This document shows, piece after piece, positions 1-13,028 of a stretch of 64,000 nucleotides of DNA. The position numbers and the translations under genes were made by a program. The stretch comes from Macrobrachium rosenbergii. Its lineage: Eukaryota; Arthropoda; Malacostraca; Decapoda; Palaemonidae. Location of the stretch: positions 70,185,220 to 70,249,219 of the forward strand of contig NC_089788.1 in the NCBI RefSeq assembly GCF_040412425.1. Direction: 5' to 3'. The notes beneath the pieces were generated by a model. That model saw only the letters and a list, made by a program, of their open reading frames with translations. It had not been told where the DNA came from and did not search any database. Every line of letters begins with the position of its first letter. Position 1 is the stretch's first letter.

Positions 1-235
1 TCTCTGTACTAACCGAAACTCTTCTTTTCGTTTCAGGTACGTGTGTGCATTTGAGCACGACTTGCAGATTTTACTAAGTCTCCATTGTAAGTACACGAAT
101 GCTTATTACCTCAGCATCATTTATTTGCGATATTGCACTTCAGGGTGAGCAAGTTGATCATTCAGTTTTCAAGCGTTGTCTGTTCATCTCTATCAGAAGT
201 TGTCGTAATGTATTGATTGATCGAATGCCGTCTTT

Positions 236-320
236 GTGGTGCGACGTTGTAGGATGTTTGTGGCCAGGTGAATATCGTTACCTCGTTCGGTGATACCCTG
301 GAGTTCGAATCTCGGCCAGC
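236..320 (+). mobile_element. tRNA-like SINE remnant
   Basis: An A-box-like GTGGCCAGGTG is followed about 45 bases later by GAGTTCGAATCTC, a B-box-like motif, and CGGCCAGC. No clean cloverleaf, so a degenerate tRNA-derived SINE head is more likely than a tRNA gene. The rest of 1-700 shows no gene. Confidence 0.4.
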
Positions 321-694
321 ATTAGAATATCTTCATTTCTTTCTCATCTGGATTTAGGCTTAGTAGTTACGAAGTTCGAGGGGATTGCCGCTATTAAAAA
401 TGACATCATTGTTAGGATTTTCTACTGTATTCTTATGCCTATGGAATGGCATATGGAAGAGTGAACTTTTACTAGACACTCGGCCCTCAATTATTGATTG
501 TTTGGATGTCATCCGTGTTGCGTGGTATTGCAGCATCCCGTCGGTTATGTAAGTCGGATTGATGGATGCCACACGGGATGACATCGTCAGTTGCAATGCA
601 CTCGGGACCTTTCAGAAGGAAATTGATGCTTTATTTTTTCTGTTTATTTGATGGTCGTCGAAAGGATAAGAGGCCCTACATGCGCTGGCCAATT

Positions 695-700
<6 letters not shown>

Positions 701-774
<74 letters not shown>

Positions 775-844
775 CAAGTGCGGTTTGGTAGAAGTGTTTT
801 ATCTGAATATTTATGTTAATTTTAAACCGATTACGGGGAAGTAC

Positions 845-920
<76 letters not shown>
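701..920 (+). repeat. (CT)n arrays, second ending in (GT)n
   Basis: Perfect CT runs lie at 701-771 and 847-908, the latter running into (GT)6. The first ends CTCTCTCAG, an acceptor-like end. All translated Leu-Ser frames here are artefacts. Confidence 0.98.
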
Positions 921-921
<1 letters not shown>

Positions 922-1075
922 GCCACGTAGCGAAGTGGCATGCATACTCAGCCCACAAAGTGAGAGACGCTAGTTCGAGTCTTGACCTGGACAAGAAGAG
1001 TTGAGTGGGCTGGTTCCCTAAAATCCAGTATGCTGCTGAATTGTTAGTCGACTGAAGTGGATCGCTGATTGGGTG
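921..1075 (+). mobile_element. tRNA-like SINE remnant
   Basis: GGCCACGTAGCGAAGTGGC (A-box-like) and GCTAGTTCGAGTCTT (B-box-like) are spaced as in tRNA-derived SINE heads, and an unrelated body follows. It directly follows a (CT)n(GT)n tract. Confidence 0.4.
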
Positions 1076-1199
1076 GGGCGAGAGAAAAGGAAGAAATCTC
1101 TTGTTCATTGCTCCTTCAAAATGTATACCATCAAAACGGAAGGTTCCAACAAGGTAATCCTTACCTATAAACCATTCCTAAAATTTACTTAAGGAAACA

Positions 1200-1201
<2 letters not shown>

Positions 1202-1280
<79 letters not shown>
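1202..1280 (+). repeat. (CT)n array
   Basis: About 40 perfect CT units. From 1281 to 2046 no gene or element was recognised. Confidence 0.98.
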
Positions 1281-1283
<3 letters not shown>

Positions 1284-2043
1284 GCCGCTTTGTATCGCGT
1301 ATGCATATGAGGTATAATCAGAATGTGGATACATCTTAAGATGTGCGTTACTAGCTAGTTCAATAGTGGCCATAAAATGCCTAATTCCAATTAAGACTCG
1401 AAATCATGACACCCCGAAGTAGGACCAGTGCCAAGCTTGTTCCTGAAAGCATCAAAACAGCAGTTAAGAACATTTTTTTGCAGTAAGAGAACTAATATTT
1501 TTATTGATACAGAAATGCTTAACGAGACCACTGACCCACAACCCCAGAAACTGTCTTTCCTCGGCCGAAGGATGAAAATTGGAGCAAGATAAATGCAAAA
1601 ACGCTGTAGAACTCGGTTGCAAGGACCAAAGGAAAATGCAGCTTGGTGTGTGAAAGGAAAAGTGGAATACCTTCTACAAATGCGCCCCGCTAGGCAAGAC
1701 TTACAGTAGACTTTAGGTGGTCGGGAAGAGTTGATGCTACAGATACGTTTAACAAGGTTGTTTTGCTCACGTCGTGACGAATTCGATCGGTCCGTTTAAT
1801 TCCCCAGTGGGTTTGTCTGTTTTTTCGGTGCCTGAAAGTCTTAATAAATTCGCTTTGCCCCGCTGATATTTTGAAAGCGAATAAACTTCCTGTTCGTTAA
1901 ATGAATCTGAACAGGTATATTTATTTTTGACATTTTCGAATCCTGACTTTCACTGCGAGTCTGACGTAGGGATGCTGGCGAAGTTGCTTGAGGGATCACA
2001 TAGATTGGTTATAGCCTAGCCCCTCCTTCACCTCTCCCCCTTC

Positions 2044-2046
<3 letters not shown>

Positions 2047-2107
<61 letters not shown>

Positions 2108-2264
2108 GTGGAGGACTTAGGGCGAGAGAAAGAGGGAGAAGAAGAAGAAGAAAAAACTTATTTTTAGCCGTTTGGGAGCGCATACACATTGGGAGCCTAC
2201 TCCTGCCTATTGATTAGTGATGTATTGATGCATAGGGTCAAGGTCTCGCCCCCCTCCCCCCCTC

Positions 2265-2303
<39 letters not shown>
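2047..2303 (+). repeat. Two (CT)n arrays
   Basis: CT runs lie at 2047-2104 and 2268-2303, the second grown out of a C-rich tract. A GA/GAA-rich stretch at 2124-2152 lies between. Confidence 0.97.
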
Positions 2304-2306
<3 letters not shown>

Positions 2307-2584
2307 AAAGCTTTGCTCCTGTGAATGGAATAAGTAATCTGGACGCCGACGCCACAAATAAAAAATGCTTTGGGTGATTGCGAGGGCTATTGAGTTTTTT
2401 GTGTCCTAGTGTGCCCCTAAGTATTTTATATTAGCAGGCTTTATGATGCAGTCATTTGGCATATTTTATGTTCCGATTATGATGAAATTGTTATGCTCCT
2501 CTTAGATACTATTCAGGTCTGTTTTCTTGCCCCAAGGATACTGATTTGCTGTTATTAATGTATCCTTACATTAGTTCTTTGCTA

Positions 2585-2590
<6 letters not shown>

Positions 2591-2662
<72 letters not shown>

Positions 2663-2663
2663 C

Positions 2664-2694
<31 letters not shown>

Positions 2695-2702
2695 CATATA
2701 CA
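2591..2702 (+). repeat. (TA)n array with (CA)n tail
   Basis: About 34 TA units, then mixed CA/TA. From 2703 to 3666 no gene was seen; a T20 run lies at about 3552. Confidence 0.97.
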
Positions 2703-3663
2703 TGCAGGAGAAGAACGTGAGTGAGGTAATGGTGCATGATCGCAGAAGATGGAGAAGACTAATAATAAACAGCGACCCCATATAAAGATAGGAAAAGCTG
2801 AAGATAAAGAAGAAGACATATATATACATATATATGTACACATTTTTTTCCGTTGATTTGGGCGGTACAATCTTAGATGTGCATTGGTACGCCCTAAGAT
2901 ATGCGGTCTACTGCAGAGCGTTGTCCACTGATGTTCATAACACTACAGCGCCGGAATGTCATCTGAACATTACAGTGGTGTGCTGAAAGCTAGTGAACAT
3001 CGCATTATTCCTCTTAAATGCTCCTATTGTTTATTTCCTCGGGATTGTTGACGTCAAAGGTTCGAGCGTTCAGAAAATATGAAGTACGGGAATATATCCG
3101 TTATAGTTGATGATGATGATGCTGAGTCTGGTATCAGTAAAATAAGGATTGCGGTGCGTTTAAGAAAAACCAGTTTGTAAGCTCGAGTTCATTCGTGAAC
3201 GTTGCTCGTTGTTCATTTGTATGGCACGACGACAATTCAACCCTTCCGCAAAAGCAGCTGTCATCAAAGTTACAATTTCTTCAGTTGCATGTGTTTTTCG
3301 GTGGCGTCGCGAACCTTACAACTTTTTCTCGCCCACGGGAATTCGTTAATGGAGTAGGTGTTGGGTGATTTTCCAGCATTAAGGAGTCCTCCAAAGGAAT
3401 ATGGCTCTCCAGACTTGAAATGAGCACCTTGAAAAGGACATCGATTGACAATGGGGTGCCTTCACGAAGATAAATATCGGCTTATTGATTAACCTTTGTG
3501 TTTGAGACAGTGAGCTCGTGTTCTTCATTACATATATGGAGAAAGGGGATAGATTTTTTTTTTTTTTTTTTATTTACTTGTATTGAATGTCTTATCTTCA
3601 TTACCACATTTTACTGTGCCATGAAACGCATGTAGTCTAGCCAGTTCCTGTCTAGCTATCTAG

Positions 3664-3666
<3 letters not shown>

Positions 3667-3747
<81 letters not shown>
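3667..3747 (+). repeat. (CT)n array
   Basis: About 40 CT units. Confidence 0.98.
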
Positions 3748-3749
<2 letters not shown>

Positions 3750-6700
3750 TTTGCGGAACTCTTCAGACATTGCTTGTTCAGGCGTCTGGATTTGTCAATC
3801 ACGCAATGAATGTATAACATGTAGTGAGTGGCCCGTTCCTTGACCTTTCTAGCCGCCGCTTTGCTGGAAGACTTCTATTATTTTCTTTGCTTACGGGTTC
3901 ATTGGTATTTTCCGGGTGTGCTGATGTGATGAAAATTCATACACATATATATCTGTGTGTTTTATTTTGTGTTTGTGCACGCGCATGCTTTCTCATTAGT
4001 CACATAAGAGTACGCCTTACTGGCCAATAGTTTTTCGTTTTGATACAGAAATTTTACTGAAAATTCCGGTTAGGGAATGCTTCCTTTTTTTCACAAAATC
4101 TGATTATGTGGATTTCGACATGCCTTAGAAAACGAGGAAATGAAATATGGACGATCAAGGCGAAAGGAACTTCTGTATCCGTGTTGTAAACTGACAAAAG
4201 GCGAATACTTCATTGTACCATCCGTTATTGACTGGTTGCGTTAGATTTCACGATACTCTTTGCGTTGAACTTGTACGTCTCTGCTCCCGTAAGCACCTCG
4301 AGATGATATTCCCCGGAGATCGATATATTTCACTGTTTTTTCTGCGGCCTTGCGGTAAATATGCTCATCAAGCGCCTATAAGCGGCCAAGACTTTGTACA
4401 TTACGATTCGGAATGTTTAAATACTTGATGATATGCTTCACCGCAAAAACCCCCAGCCACTCACGCTAGTCTGTAATTTCACTCTAAAAGGATACGGGCA
4501 AAGAGACTTCTGCTGTAATCATTTTCCTGTCATGACAATGTGCGATAAATTGAGTGATAATTCTCCATTGTGCTTAACAGAACGACGGAGTGAAAAGTTC
4601 TTCAAATACGTATCGTGTCTAAGAAGCGGAAGTGGTTCTTAAGAAAAAAGAAAAGAAAATCATGAAGATAAGGCAATTACGGTGTCACGCCAACCGATGT
4701 CCTTATTGAACATTATGTTCGGAAAGATTGAACAAATAGTTACTTTCGGTGCCCCAAATCTTATCAGAAGAGGGAAGACTGCTAGAAACTACGGTTCATT
4801 GCCGGAAACTTGTAGATAGATTTACAAGGCCCCTAGATTTTCGCTGGCTGATTACATACGATTATGTAATCAGTTATTAAGGACAAGTTCGAAGTTGCTG
4901 CCGGATCAAGCTTTACATAAATGTCTGTATGTGTATGTATATAATGTTTCCATGTAGATTAGAAGAACATAGACGTTTTGATGTATTAGTTTGGATACTC
5001 AAAACTGTTGCACAACACGAAATGCTTGCGTTTGATCTTCATTGCGTACATTCCCAGTGGTTACGATGTACAAGTGTCCTATTAAGATTTCAGCCTTGAA
5101 ATGTAACACGGAAGTAACAGTAACATTGCGTATGTCTCAGATAATCATCAAAGGATAGCTGGATTTTTTATCCCTCAAATTCTAGTCTGTTAGTGGTTTC
5201 AGATGTTGGTTTGTTGAATCTGCGTCTGTGAATTAAATCTCAGTTTGACAAATGCTGTTGTTATGCGCAAATTTTTAACAGCATAAGACGGTATTGTTGT
5301 TATACACAAAATACTGTTCCTAAACAAATTTTTAACAGCACTTGACGGTAGGATGCTTTCGTCAGTTTGAACATAGCTGTCTGTAATATAGCTACCATTT
5401 TTGCTTGAAACTTTTCAACTTTTTCTGTAAACTTTTTTTTCTTCTCTGTACAGTACATCGGATGTTAAAGATCCGATGTACAGAACTTTATTCAATAATT
5501 TTCAAAGAGTGGACGGTCAGCGTAAGGCGTGTGTAGGGTAAGGAGTACTTATGTGGCCTATCCTTAGACGTGTTGGCTGGCCTAAATCCAACAACAATCG
5601 GTAACCCTGCTTAGAAATAAGTTTACTTTAAATTATTCACGGGCAGTAAACAAGAAGTGGAATTGCAGGTTAGCCATGTAACAAAACTATATGTTCAAGA
5701 TCAATCCTTTGTGATGTTGGTTTAGATAGGCACTAAACCGACCTGTCACAGGTGAATTATTTGTAAGATTAAGTTACACTGGGAAGTTTGGGTTAGTTAG
5801 GCCACATATTTACACCGGTGGAAGAACGATTGAAAGCGTTGAATAGATAAGAGGTAGACCTGTTAACTGAATGATTTTGAAGGTTAGGTAGGCAAGCGAT
5901 AGAGCGTTAGGTAGAGAGATATTACTACCGTTTCCTTGCAGTTTGTTATGAGATACTGTATGTATAGGGCTCAGCCTGTTTTACTAGATTAGACACTGGT
6001 GTTGTCCGCTCTATGTAAATTGCTTTTATGGCTTCTTTAAATGCGAAATTTGGTTCACTGGCAATTAGCAGTAAGCTTCGGTTGATTTATGGCCGTGATA
6101 CGAGTCGATTTTCACACACAAATTAATGTAAGATATTCGAAGTCTTGGGACTTGAAGACGGGTGCAATCCACCCGGCCTTAAAAAGATGAACCCTTCTCC
6201 ATGTATTAATTTTTTATGATTTTTTCTCTTTTCTCAAGAGAATGGTCTTATGTGGTTCGTGGACCGTCACATTTCCATTCCCTATATTTCAGGCTTCATC
6301 TTAGGCCACATCCCGGTGCTACCTATGGACATTTACGTTACCCAATATGTTAGCCTCTACGCTACAATCATCCTTTTAAAAACCCAGATATTTTGGAGTG
6401 AGAGCACTTTTTTTTTTTTTTTTTTACCACAGATTAGTAAACCTGCGTAGATTCTCTCTCCCGTAGCTCGGGTGTTCGGGCGTAAGCAACACACCTCTCA
6501 AACGGGTGCATCTACTGACCTAATCAGTGAATTAGGTGCTCAGTTGTTAGGTGTCTGTTGTGTGTCGTTTTTTAGGGCGTAGAGAGAGAGAGAGAACTAG
6601 ACGTGTGTGAATTGTTTTTGTCAAAGAGCATACCGTAAAAACGGGAGGCCCTCGACGAGGTAATCCTCTTCACAAGTGGGTGAATCCATTCATAAGATTC

Positions 6701-7156
6701 TCTTAGCATTTTGTGCTATGAAGATCACACACGTTGTCTGCAGTAATGCATTCTGTGGAAGAACAAAGATCGTATCAAATTGTCTCTTCAGAAAAACGAC
6801 GCTTTCCTCTCTGTGTTGCTTTAAAAGTGAAAATGATCTTATTGGTGTTGGGGCGCGGTGGCCTTTTCCTGTTTCCGGGTGTTGGGTAATCGTCGGATCG
6901 ACGGAAAAAGTTGGGTTCACCATTTTGCATGGTGGCTGTTGTTGTTGTTGTTGATTATGAGAATGCCCTGCCTACGCATCTGGGGGCCGGTAATTTGAAT
7001 GATAAATAAAAGCACAGTGCCTAGCGGAGTCTTTTTTTCCAGATACTCCACTTACTCTCGTTGGTAGGTTATTGGGTTTAGGTTTGTTTTTGTTTATGGA
7101 GAAATATACCGTTAACTTTATACTAATGTTTGGCCTCCTGTGAAGTTTTTTAAAGG

Positions 7157-7160
<4 letters not shown>
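3750..7160. other. No gene recognised
   Basis: There are only short open frames without recognisable domains or splice context. A perfect 11-bp hairpin lies at 5453-5481 (GTACATCGGAT, 7-base loop, ATCCGATGTAC). A T run lies at 6410-6425 and a short GA run at 6581-6596. Confidence 0.6.

Positions 7161-7238
<78 letters not shown>
7161..7238 (+). repeat. (CT)n array
   Basis: About 39 CT units, followed by a (GT)-rich stretch near 7312-7332. Confidence 0.98.
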
Positions 7239-7242
<4 letters not shown>

Positions 7243-7732
7243 GTCAACATTCTGTGCCTGACCTCGTAGTAGCCTGCAAATACACATACATACATACATA
7301 TACATACTGTATATGTGTGTGTGTTTGTGTTTGTTTTTATTAACAAAATTAAAGCGTTAATGCGTGTTTGTGCTTCGTGTTGTGTAGAAAGAGGAGATTA
7401 AACAAAATGGACGTTAAGTTGGCAGCCTCGCTGACCATTCTGAGAGAGAGAGAGAGGGGGGGTGTCCCGCTTTGAACCCCCCTTCCCCCTTTCTCTACTC
7501 CAGCTTTCCTATGCCATGCTAGTTGTGCATTATGTAGGGGGCTTGTTTTTGGGGAGTGGTTTGTAGGGGCGGGGCTTTGAGAAAAGCACCAGAGGGTATA
7601 TACTGAAGGGAAAGGTGGGTTCAAGTTTGCGATACGGGGAGGAATTCGGCTGGTTAGAAATGGATCGGATCGCTGATATGGGAGGTGGTTTGTTGTGGGG
7701 GGGGGGGGGGATTGTGCGGAGGGCAAGGCTGT

Positions 7733-7937
7733 GGCTGTTGAGGAAAGGATCGTTCCGTGGAGGGAAAGGAGTTGGCTGTTGAGGAAAGGATCGTTTCGTG
7801 GAGGGAAAGGAGTTGGCTGTTGAGGAAAGGATCGTTTCGTGGAGGGAAAGGAGTTGGCTGTTCAAGAAAGGATCGTTCCGTGGAGGGAAAGGAATTGGCT
7901 GTTGAGGAAAGGATCGTTCCGTGGAAGCAAAGGAAAG
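7733..7937 (+). repeat. 41-bp minisatellite, five copies
   Basis: The unit starts GGCTGTTGAGGAAAGGATCG and ends GGGAAAGGAGTT. Copies begin at 7733, 7774, 7815, 7856 and 7897. Copy 4 has GTTCAAG for GTTGAGG, and copy 5 is more diverged at its end. G-rich DNA (a G run at 7697-7710) precedes it. The 65-residue open frame over it is a by-product. Confidence 0.93.
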
Positions 7938-8074
7938 GACCGTCTCATGGATAGGGGTAAGGGCCTTTGAGATTTTGGAAGGGGGCCAAGAATCCAACCA
8001 AATTAGTAAATGGGAACTGAAGTGATAGTGACATGAACTTGCTTGTTATTGCTCGAAAATAGCTGTTCTTTTGG

Positions 8075-8126
8075 GTAACTATGGACTTGGATGCAATGAG
8101 GCCTGGAAAACTTAATTTTGTGAGTA

Positions 8127-8199
<73 letters not shown>

Positions 8200-8278
8200 T
8201 GGCTAACCATGGAATGGGATATAATGATCCTTGGAAAACTTTAATTTCGTGAATACTGTATGTTGGTCTTCAGGTGGT

Positions 8279-8357
<79 letters not shown>

Positions 8358-8429
8358 ACTATGGAATGCGATGCACTGAAGCTTTGAAAACTTCCAATTT
8401 TATGATTATATGGATTCTCAGGTGGTAGT

Positions 8430-8509
<80 letters not shown>

Positions 8510-8528
8510 ATGGATTCTCAGGTGGTAG

Positions 8529-8609
<81 letters not shown>

Positions 8610-8680
8610 TAACTGTGGAATGCGATGCATTGAAGCTTTGAAAACTTCCAGTTTCATGAATAGTGAATTATCAGGTAGTA

Positions 8681-8734
<54 letters not shown>

Positions 8735-8789
8735 CTATGGATTGGGATGCAAACTTCCAGTTTCATGAATAGTGAATTCTCCGGTGGTA

Positions 8790-8850
<61 letters not shown>

Positions 8851-8908
8851 TAACTATGGATTGGGATGCAAACTTCCAGTTTCATGAATAGTGAATTCTC
8901 CGGTGGTA

Positions 8909-8964
<56 letters not shown>
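8075..8964 (+). repeat. Composite tandem array of unique unit plus (CT)n
   Basis: There are seven diverged units. The consensus runs GCTAACTATGGAATG, GATGCAATGAAGC, GAAAACTTCCAGTTTCATGA, TCTCAGGTGGTAGTT and then a long (CT)n. CT arrays lie at 8131-8195, 8281-8353, 8433-8505, 8532-8607, 8683-8727, 8792-8848 and 8911-8964. The last two units are shorter and share an internal deletion, so they are recent duplicates. Confidence 0.93.
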
Positions 8965-8970
<6 letters not shown>

Positions 8971-9607
8971 TAGAACTTGGAAAAGGGTTGGGGTGAAAGC
9001 GGTTGGACGGTAGGGATGTCCAGTTGTAATATGCATTGGCGGGGGTCAAAGGAACGACCATCCTTGAACACATGCTTGACGATAGTTTGTGTGCGTGCGC
9101 TTGTGCGTGCTTACCCTCCCCAACCTCGCTGTAGCTCTTCTCCCTTCTATTCGTGTTTTGCTTTCCGTTTTAGTACTTTAGTTAGCGTTGCTCTTCGACC
9201 GTTACGAACCTTTTGTCGACTTGTATTTGTTATGTAGCTTCTTTGCCTCTCTGGTCATGTTGAGCTGTTACCGGTGCCGCGTTCCGTTGTTTATGCAGTG
9301 TTTATGTTGTGCGCATAGTGTTTATTTTGTTTATAAGTTCTCTTGTTAACGTGAAACACACACGACAGAAATTGTGTTTATCGGCCGTCCATTACTTCTC
9401 TTCATAATCCGTTTATTATATATATATATAAAATGTGTTCGCCGAAATCCAAGGTTGTGTTTTCCATCATAGTAAGGTAAGGAAGGGCCTGGAAGTTTTT
9501 ACACGTAACACATGAGAAGGTTGAAACCATATGTAGCATAGGCCCAAAGTGAACGTGGGGGAAAGAGCTTGCTTTCTTTCTTTCTTTTTTTTTTTTTTTT
9601 GAGAAGA

Positions 9608-9786
9608 CAGACGCTCTAAATCAGAGAAAAAAAAGACTAAAAGAAGCTTCCACAAAGAGATTCAGTCTTAGTTGCTGTGCACAGGTGATTTAAATATCAG
9701 ACGCTCTAAATCAGAGAAAAAAAGACTAAAAGAAGCTTCCACAAAGAGATTCAGTCTTAGTTGCTGTGCACAGGTGATTTAAATAA
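9608..9786 (+). repeat. 90-bp tandem duplication
   Basis: The unit at 9608-9697 (CAGACGCTCTAAATCAG start) is repeated at 9698-9786 with essentially one A-run length difference. The near-identity means a recent event. Confidence 0.95.
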
Positions 9787-10011
9787 ACAGCTCCCTCCGA
9801 GCTCGTATTACGTATAATGACTTTAATAGAGCTTTTGACCGAAGTCCTCATCCACTTGTTTTTATGAAGTCGTACTCAATCTGTGTATTTCCTCTTCTTA
9901 TTCTTAGCGTTGCTGATTGCATAAAAAATGCGATCGAGAGATGAAAACGGAATAATTTGATATAAGGGAGTTGAACGTATCTTTGTCAGGAGAGCTCCAT
10001 TTAGAGTTACA

Positions 10012-10085
10012 AACTTTAAGGTAGTTTAGATTGGTTAGTTTCCACAACAACTTTAAGGCAGTTTAGATTGGTTAGTTTCCACAAC
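10012..10085 (+). repeat. 37-bp tandem duplication
   Basis: Two copies of AACTTTAAGGTAGTTTAGAT..., ending TTTCCACAAC, differ by one base (GTAG/GCAG). No gene is seen between 10086 and 10590. Confidence 0.93.
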
Positions 10086-10588
10086 GTTTCATGGAAATGC
10101 TATTACTTATAAGCAAAATACTGGTCTTTTTAGTACATATCTGTTAGTTCCCTGGACTCTGATCATGATTATTGACGCTTAGCACATTGGAAAAAATACA
10201 ATTTCTGTTATGCCGTGAACATTCTACTTTGGCCTTCGACGATCATATTAAATGTATTATCGTTGTAAATATAGAATTATTCCTTGGGTTTAGGTATTCG
10301 CCTTTTCGTTAATGATGTAGTATAACATATTAAATGTTAATAGAAAAAGTATCTTTTCAACTGTAAAGAAGAGAAGTTACAGCGATATATATTTATAATT
10401 TTGGTGGGACGTTTTCCCTTTTATCGTTACTGTTAAGAGCGTAACCCCTGGTGTCTGAAAATTAGCTTCTGTTATTTGGTAGATTTTTGTGTCAAAGTTG
10501 TAGCTGCAAGAAAATTCCAGCTCTTGGTTTTTGAATTATTAGATTTACCTTCAATAAAAAAAAGTTGTTGAAATATTGTATCCTAGTA

Positions 10589-10590
<2 letters not shown>

Positions 10591-10682
<92 letters not shown>
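10591..10682 (+). repeat. (CT)n array ending in CAG
   Basis: 46 CT units ending CTCTCAG. Confidence 0.98.
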
Positions 10683-10686
<4 letters not shown>

Positions 10687-11373
10687 AATTGTTCATAAAC
10701 AGTTAGTTTTTTTTTTAATATTTACTTGTGTATTTTTCCCTTTTCGTAGTATTTTCACTGGAGTATTTCACAAATGGTTAACTGTGTTGTAAACAGATAT
10801 CAAAACTCAGTCTATAAATATCACGTGAGCTTTCTATATATTTTTGCATTAAAATTTAGGAAAAGAAAAATTCGATCATGTATAAGTTTTCATTGAAATA
10901 AAAAAAAAAATGGAACGTACAATTTTTATCCATATAAGAAGTTACAAGTTGTATGGAAAGTTAGGGCGTGTTTACACGCCGAGAAAAAGTGATACTACAA
11001 GGTTATACCCTATATCTCTCAGTATTTATTTTGAAACGCCTAAGTGTACCTATTTGAACTGCAACGAGTCCGTGTTATGTTGAGGCAGATTCAGATCTCC
11101 ATGTCATGTTTAAAAACGCTCACCCATCATACTTATATTTTTCCCTGATCGTTTCCTTACAAAACTGTCTATTGTAAGGAGGTGGTTTATTTTAATGTAA
11201 TCTCTGAAGTATTTGGTCGAATTGCACTGAATATCCGAAAGCGATGCTGCTTGGTAACGTCATGTGTTCTCTGCTGAGGTGGCTTTGGGGTCTATACCGA
11301 ATTTGATGAGCATTTTTTCATTGTTGAGGTTTTCCCCATAGCATCCTTGAGACTGCAATCTGGCAATCTGTCA

Positions 11374-11375
<2 letters not shown>

Positions 11376-11442
<67 letters not shown>
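11376..11442 (+). repeat. (ATT)n array
   Basis: About 22 ATT units. Its flanks do not clearly match the retrotransposon 3' UTR seen elsewhere. Confidence 0.97.
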
Positions 11443-11619
11443 CCATTAAATTTCATGCTCAGTTATTATTATAATCATTTTCCTCGCAATCACCCTCCCA
11501 CCCGGCTGTCGAGCAGAGCACCATACTCGAGAAAAAGTGTAAAACATGGAAAACATGTTCTTATGCTGCGTCTTGTCTCGAGGTTAACATTAATGTTTTT
11601 TCTTGAACTTCCGCCACCA

Positions 11620-11884
11620 TCTCCTCCTCCTCCTCCTCCTCCTCCTGAAGCCGGAGCCAAAGTCTGAGGGAGGAGGAGAAGCAGAGGACGACACAAGGGG
11701 GATGTGAAAGCGAGAGCAGTGATGTGTGTCCTCCCCTGTCTAATAATAGCCTGGGCGATAATTCGTAGAGATGTGCTCTGCCCGGGCCAATCAACTGGGG
11801 TCGGTTGTCCCCCCCCTTTTTTTTTCGCCCTCCAATCGTCATCACTTCCCCCTCTTTCATGGCCCCTACCTTTCTCCGTTTTAT

Positions 11885-11940
<56 letters not shown>

Positions 11941-12131
11941 TCTGCATGTGTCTCTCTCAAGTCTTGTAATCATTAACCCGCCTCTTCCTTTATGAGGCTT
12001 AACAACCTCCATCTTCCTTACCTTTCCATCTTCGCAACTCTCTGCCACCACCTCTTGCAGTCCTCCTCCTCCTCCTCCTCCTCCTCCTCCTCCTCCTCCT
12101 CCTCCTCCTCCTCCTCCTCCTCCTCCTCCTC
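11620..12131 (+). repeat. (CCT)n, (CT)n and (TCC)n arrays
   Basis: CCT repeats lie at 11622-11645, CT at 11886-11938 and TCC at 12061-12131. The strand is pyrimidine-rich over most of 500 bases, so triplex formation is possible. The Glu- and Gly-rich reverse frames here are artefacts. Confidence 0.95.
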
Positions 12132-12737
12132 TTTTCCCCCTTCGCCTCAACCAATACGTATTGGCCTTTCACAAGGTTCCCCCGGGTGTCTTAGTCTTAT
12201 TTTCACCTTACGTTTTGACTCGAGTGCGCAACAGGGAATCGCCTACGCCTAATCATACCCTAATCTAACCTAACATGAAAATCCTTCCCAACCGCTATAG
12301 TTGCAGTGCTTCGTTTCCAAATGCGCACCTTTTGTTAGCGTGCTTGTATTCAGAAATCAAAACAACCTGACCTAAGGGATTTAACGAAGCCTGTGCAATG
12401 TTGACCTTTGAGCAGCATTCAAAAGTTTGGGCATTTGTGGGCAAATGAAGTGGATAATGGGGTATAAAACGCCTTCACGTCGAAAGAAGAAAGGTAAAAC
12501 CTTTGGATTGGAAAAGCTGGAAGTAATTTGCTCAGGTGTGGTATAAACTTCGCTTTGTTTCCTTTGAGTGTGTACGTTGCAAGGGCAATTGTCAATTTAC
12601 ATCATCGCACTACTTGTTAATGATAATTTTCTATTGATATTTTTATATGCGCATTGAAGCATCCCGACTGTGTCAATATTTCGCAAGTTTTTCTCTGTCT
12701 ACCACCAAGTGGTGGGATTGTTTCCACATCTGCCACC

Positions 12738-13028
12738 TTCAATCCCTTGGGAATGTACTGATCCCCGCAGGGGCACTACTTAAGGTTCTTTTCAGCATCC
12801 TTTCAGCCCCTAGCTGTAATCCCTTTCCTTTTACTGTATCTCTGTTCATAGTCGCTCTTCCACCGTACTTTCCATTCTTACCCGACGATTGTTTCTTAGC
12901 GCAACTGGGAGGTTTTTGTCTTGTTACACTTTCAGATCCTTTCTACTCTCAGTTACCTCTTCAGTGCTTCTGAATGACTCACGGATCCCAGTGCTTGGCC
13001 TTTGGCCTAAATTCTATATTCCATTTTA
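12738..13028 (+). mobile_element. Interspersed repeat family R1, copy 1
   Basis: This is a pyrimidine-rich block with CCCCTAGCTGTAATCCC, CCTTTTACTGTATCTCTGTT, GCGCAACTGGGAGGTTTTTG and a 3' end GTGCTTGGCCTTTGGCCTAA followed by ATTCTATATTCC. Diverged copies occur at 29250, 40108 and 47830. I recall this consensus as frequent in decapod DNA. No coding frame is kept. It is SINE-like or a non-autonomous element; class unknown. Confidence 0.7.

Noticed and set aside
921..990. Intact tRNA gene
   Set aside because: A- and B-box-like motifs are present but no complete cloverleaf; better explained as a SINE head.
566..1373. Leu-Ser, Arg-Glu and similar long open frames here and at all other microsatellites
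   Set aside because: They are translations of (CT)n, (GA)n, (TA)n or triplet arrays, open in several frames because the repeats contain no stops.
6972..7343. CRISPR-like or phage-like regular repeats
   Set aside because: The repeats in the window are eukaryotic microsatellites and minisatellites without unique regular spacers; no cas or bacterial genes are present.
7530..7997. 155-residue minus-strand frame with repeated PPRNDPFLNS pattern
   Set aside because: The pattern follows the 41-bp minisatellite; the frame is a by-product.
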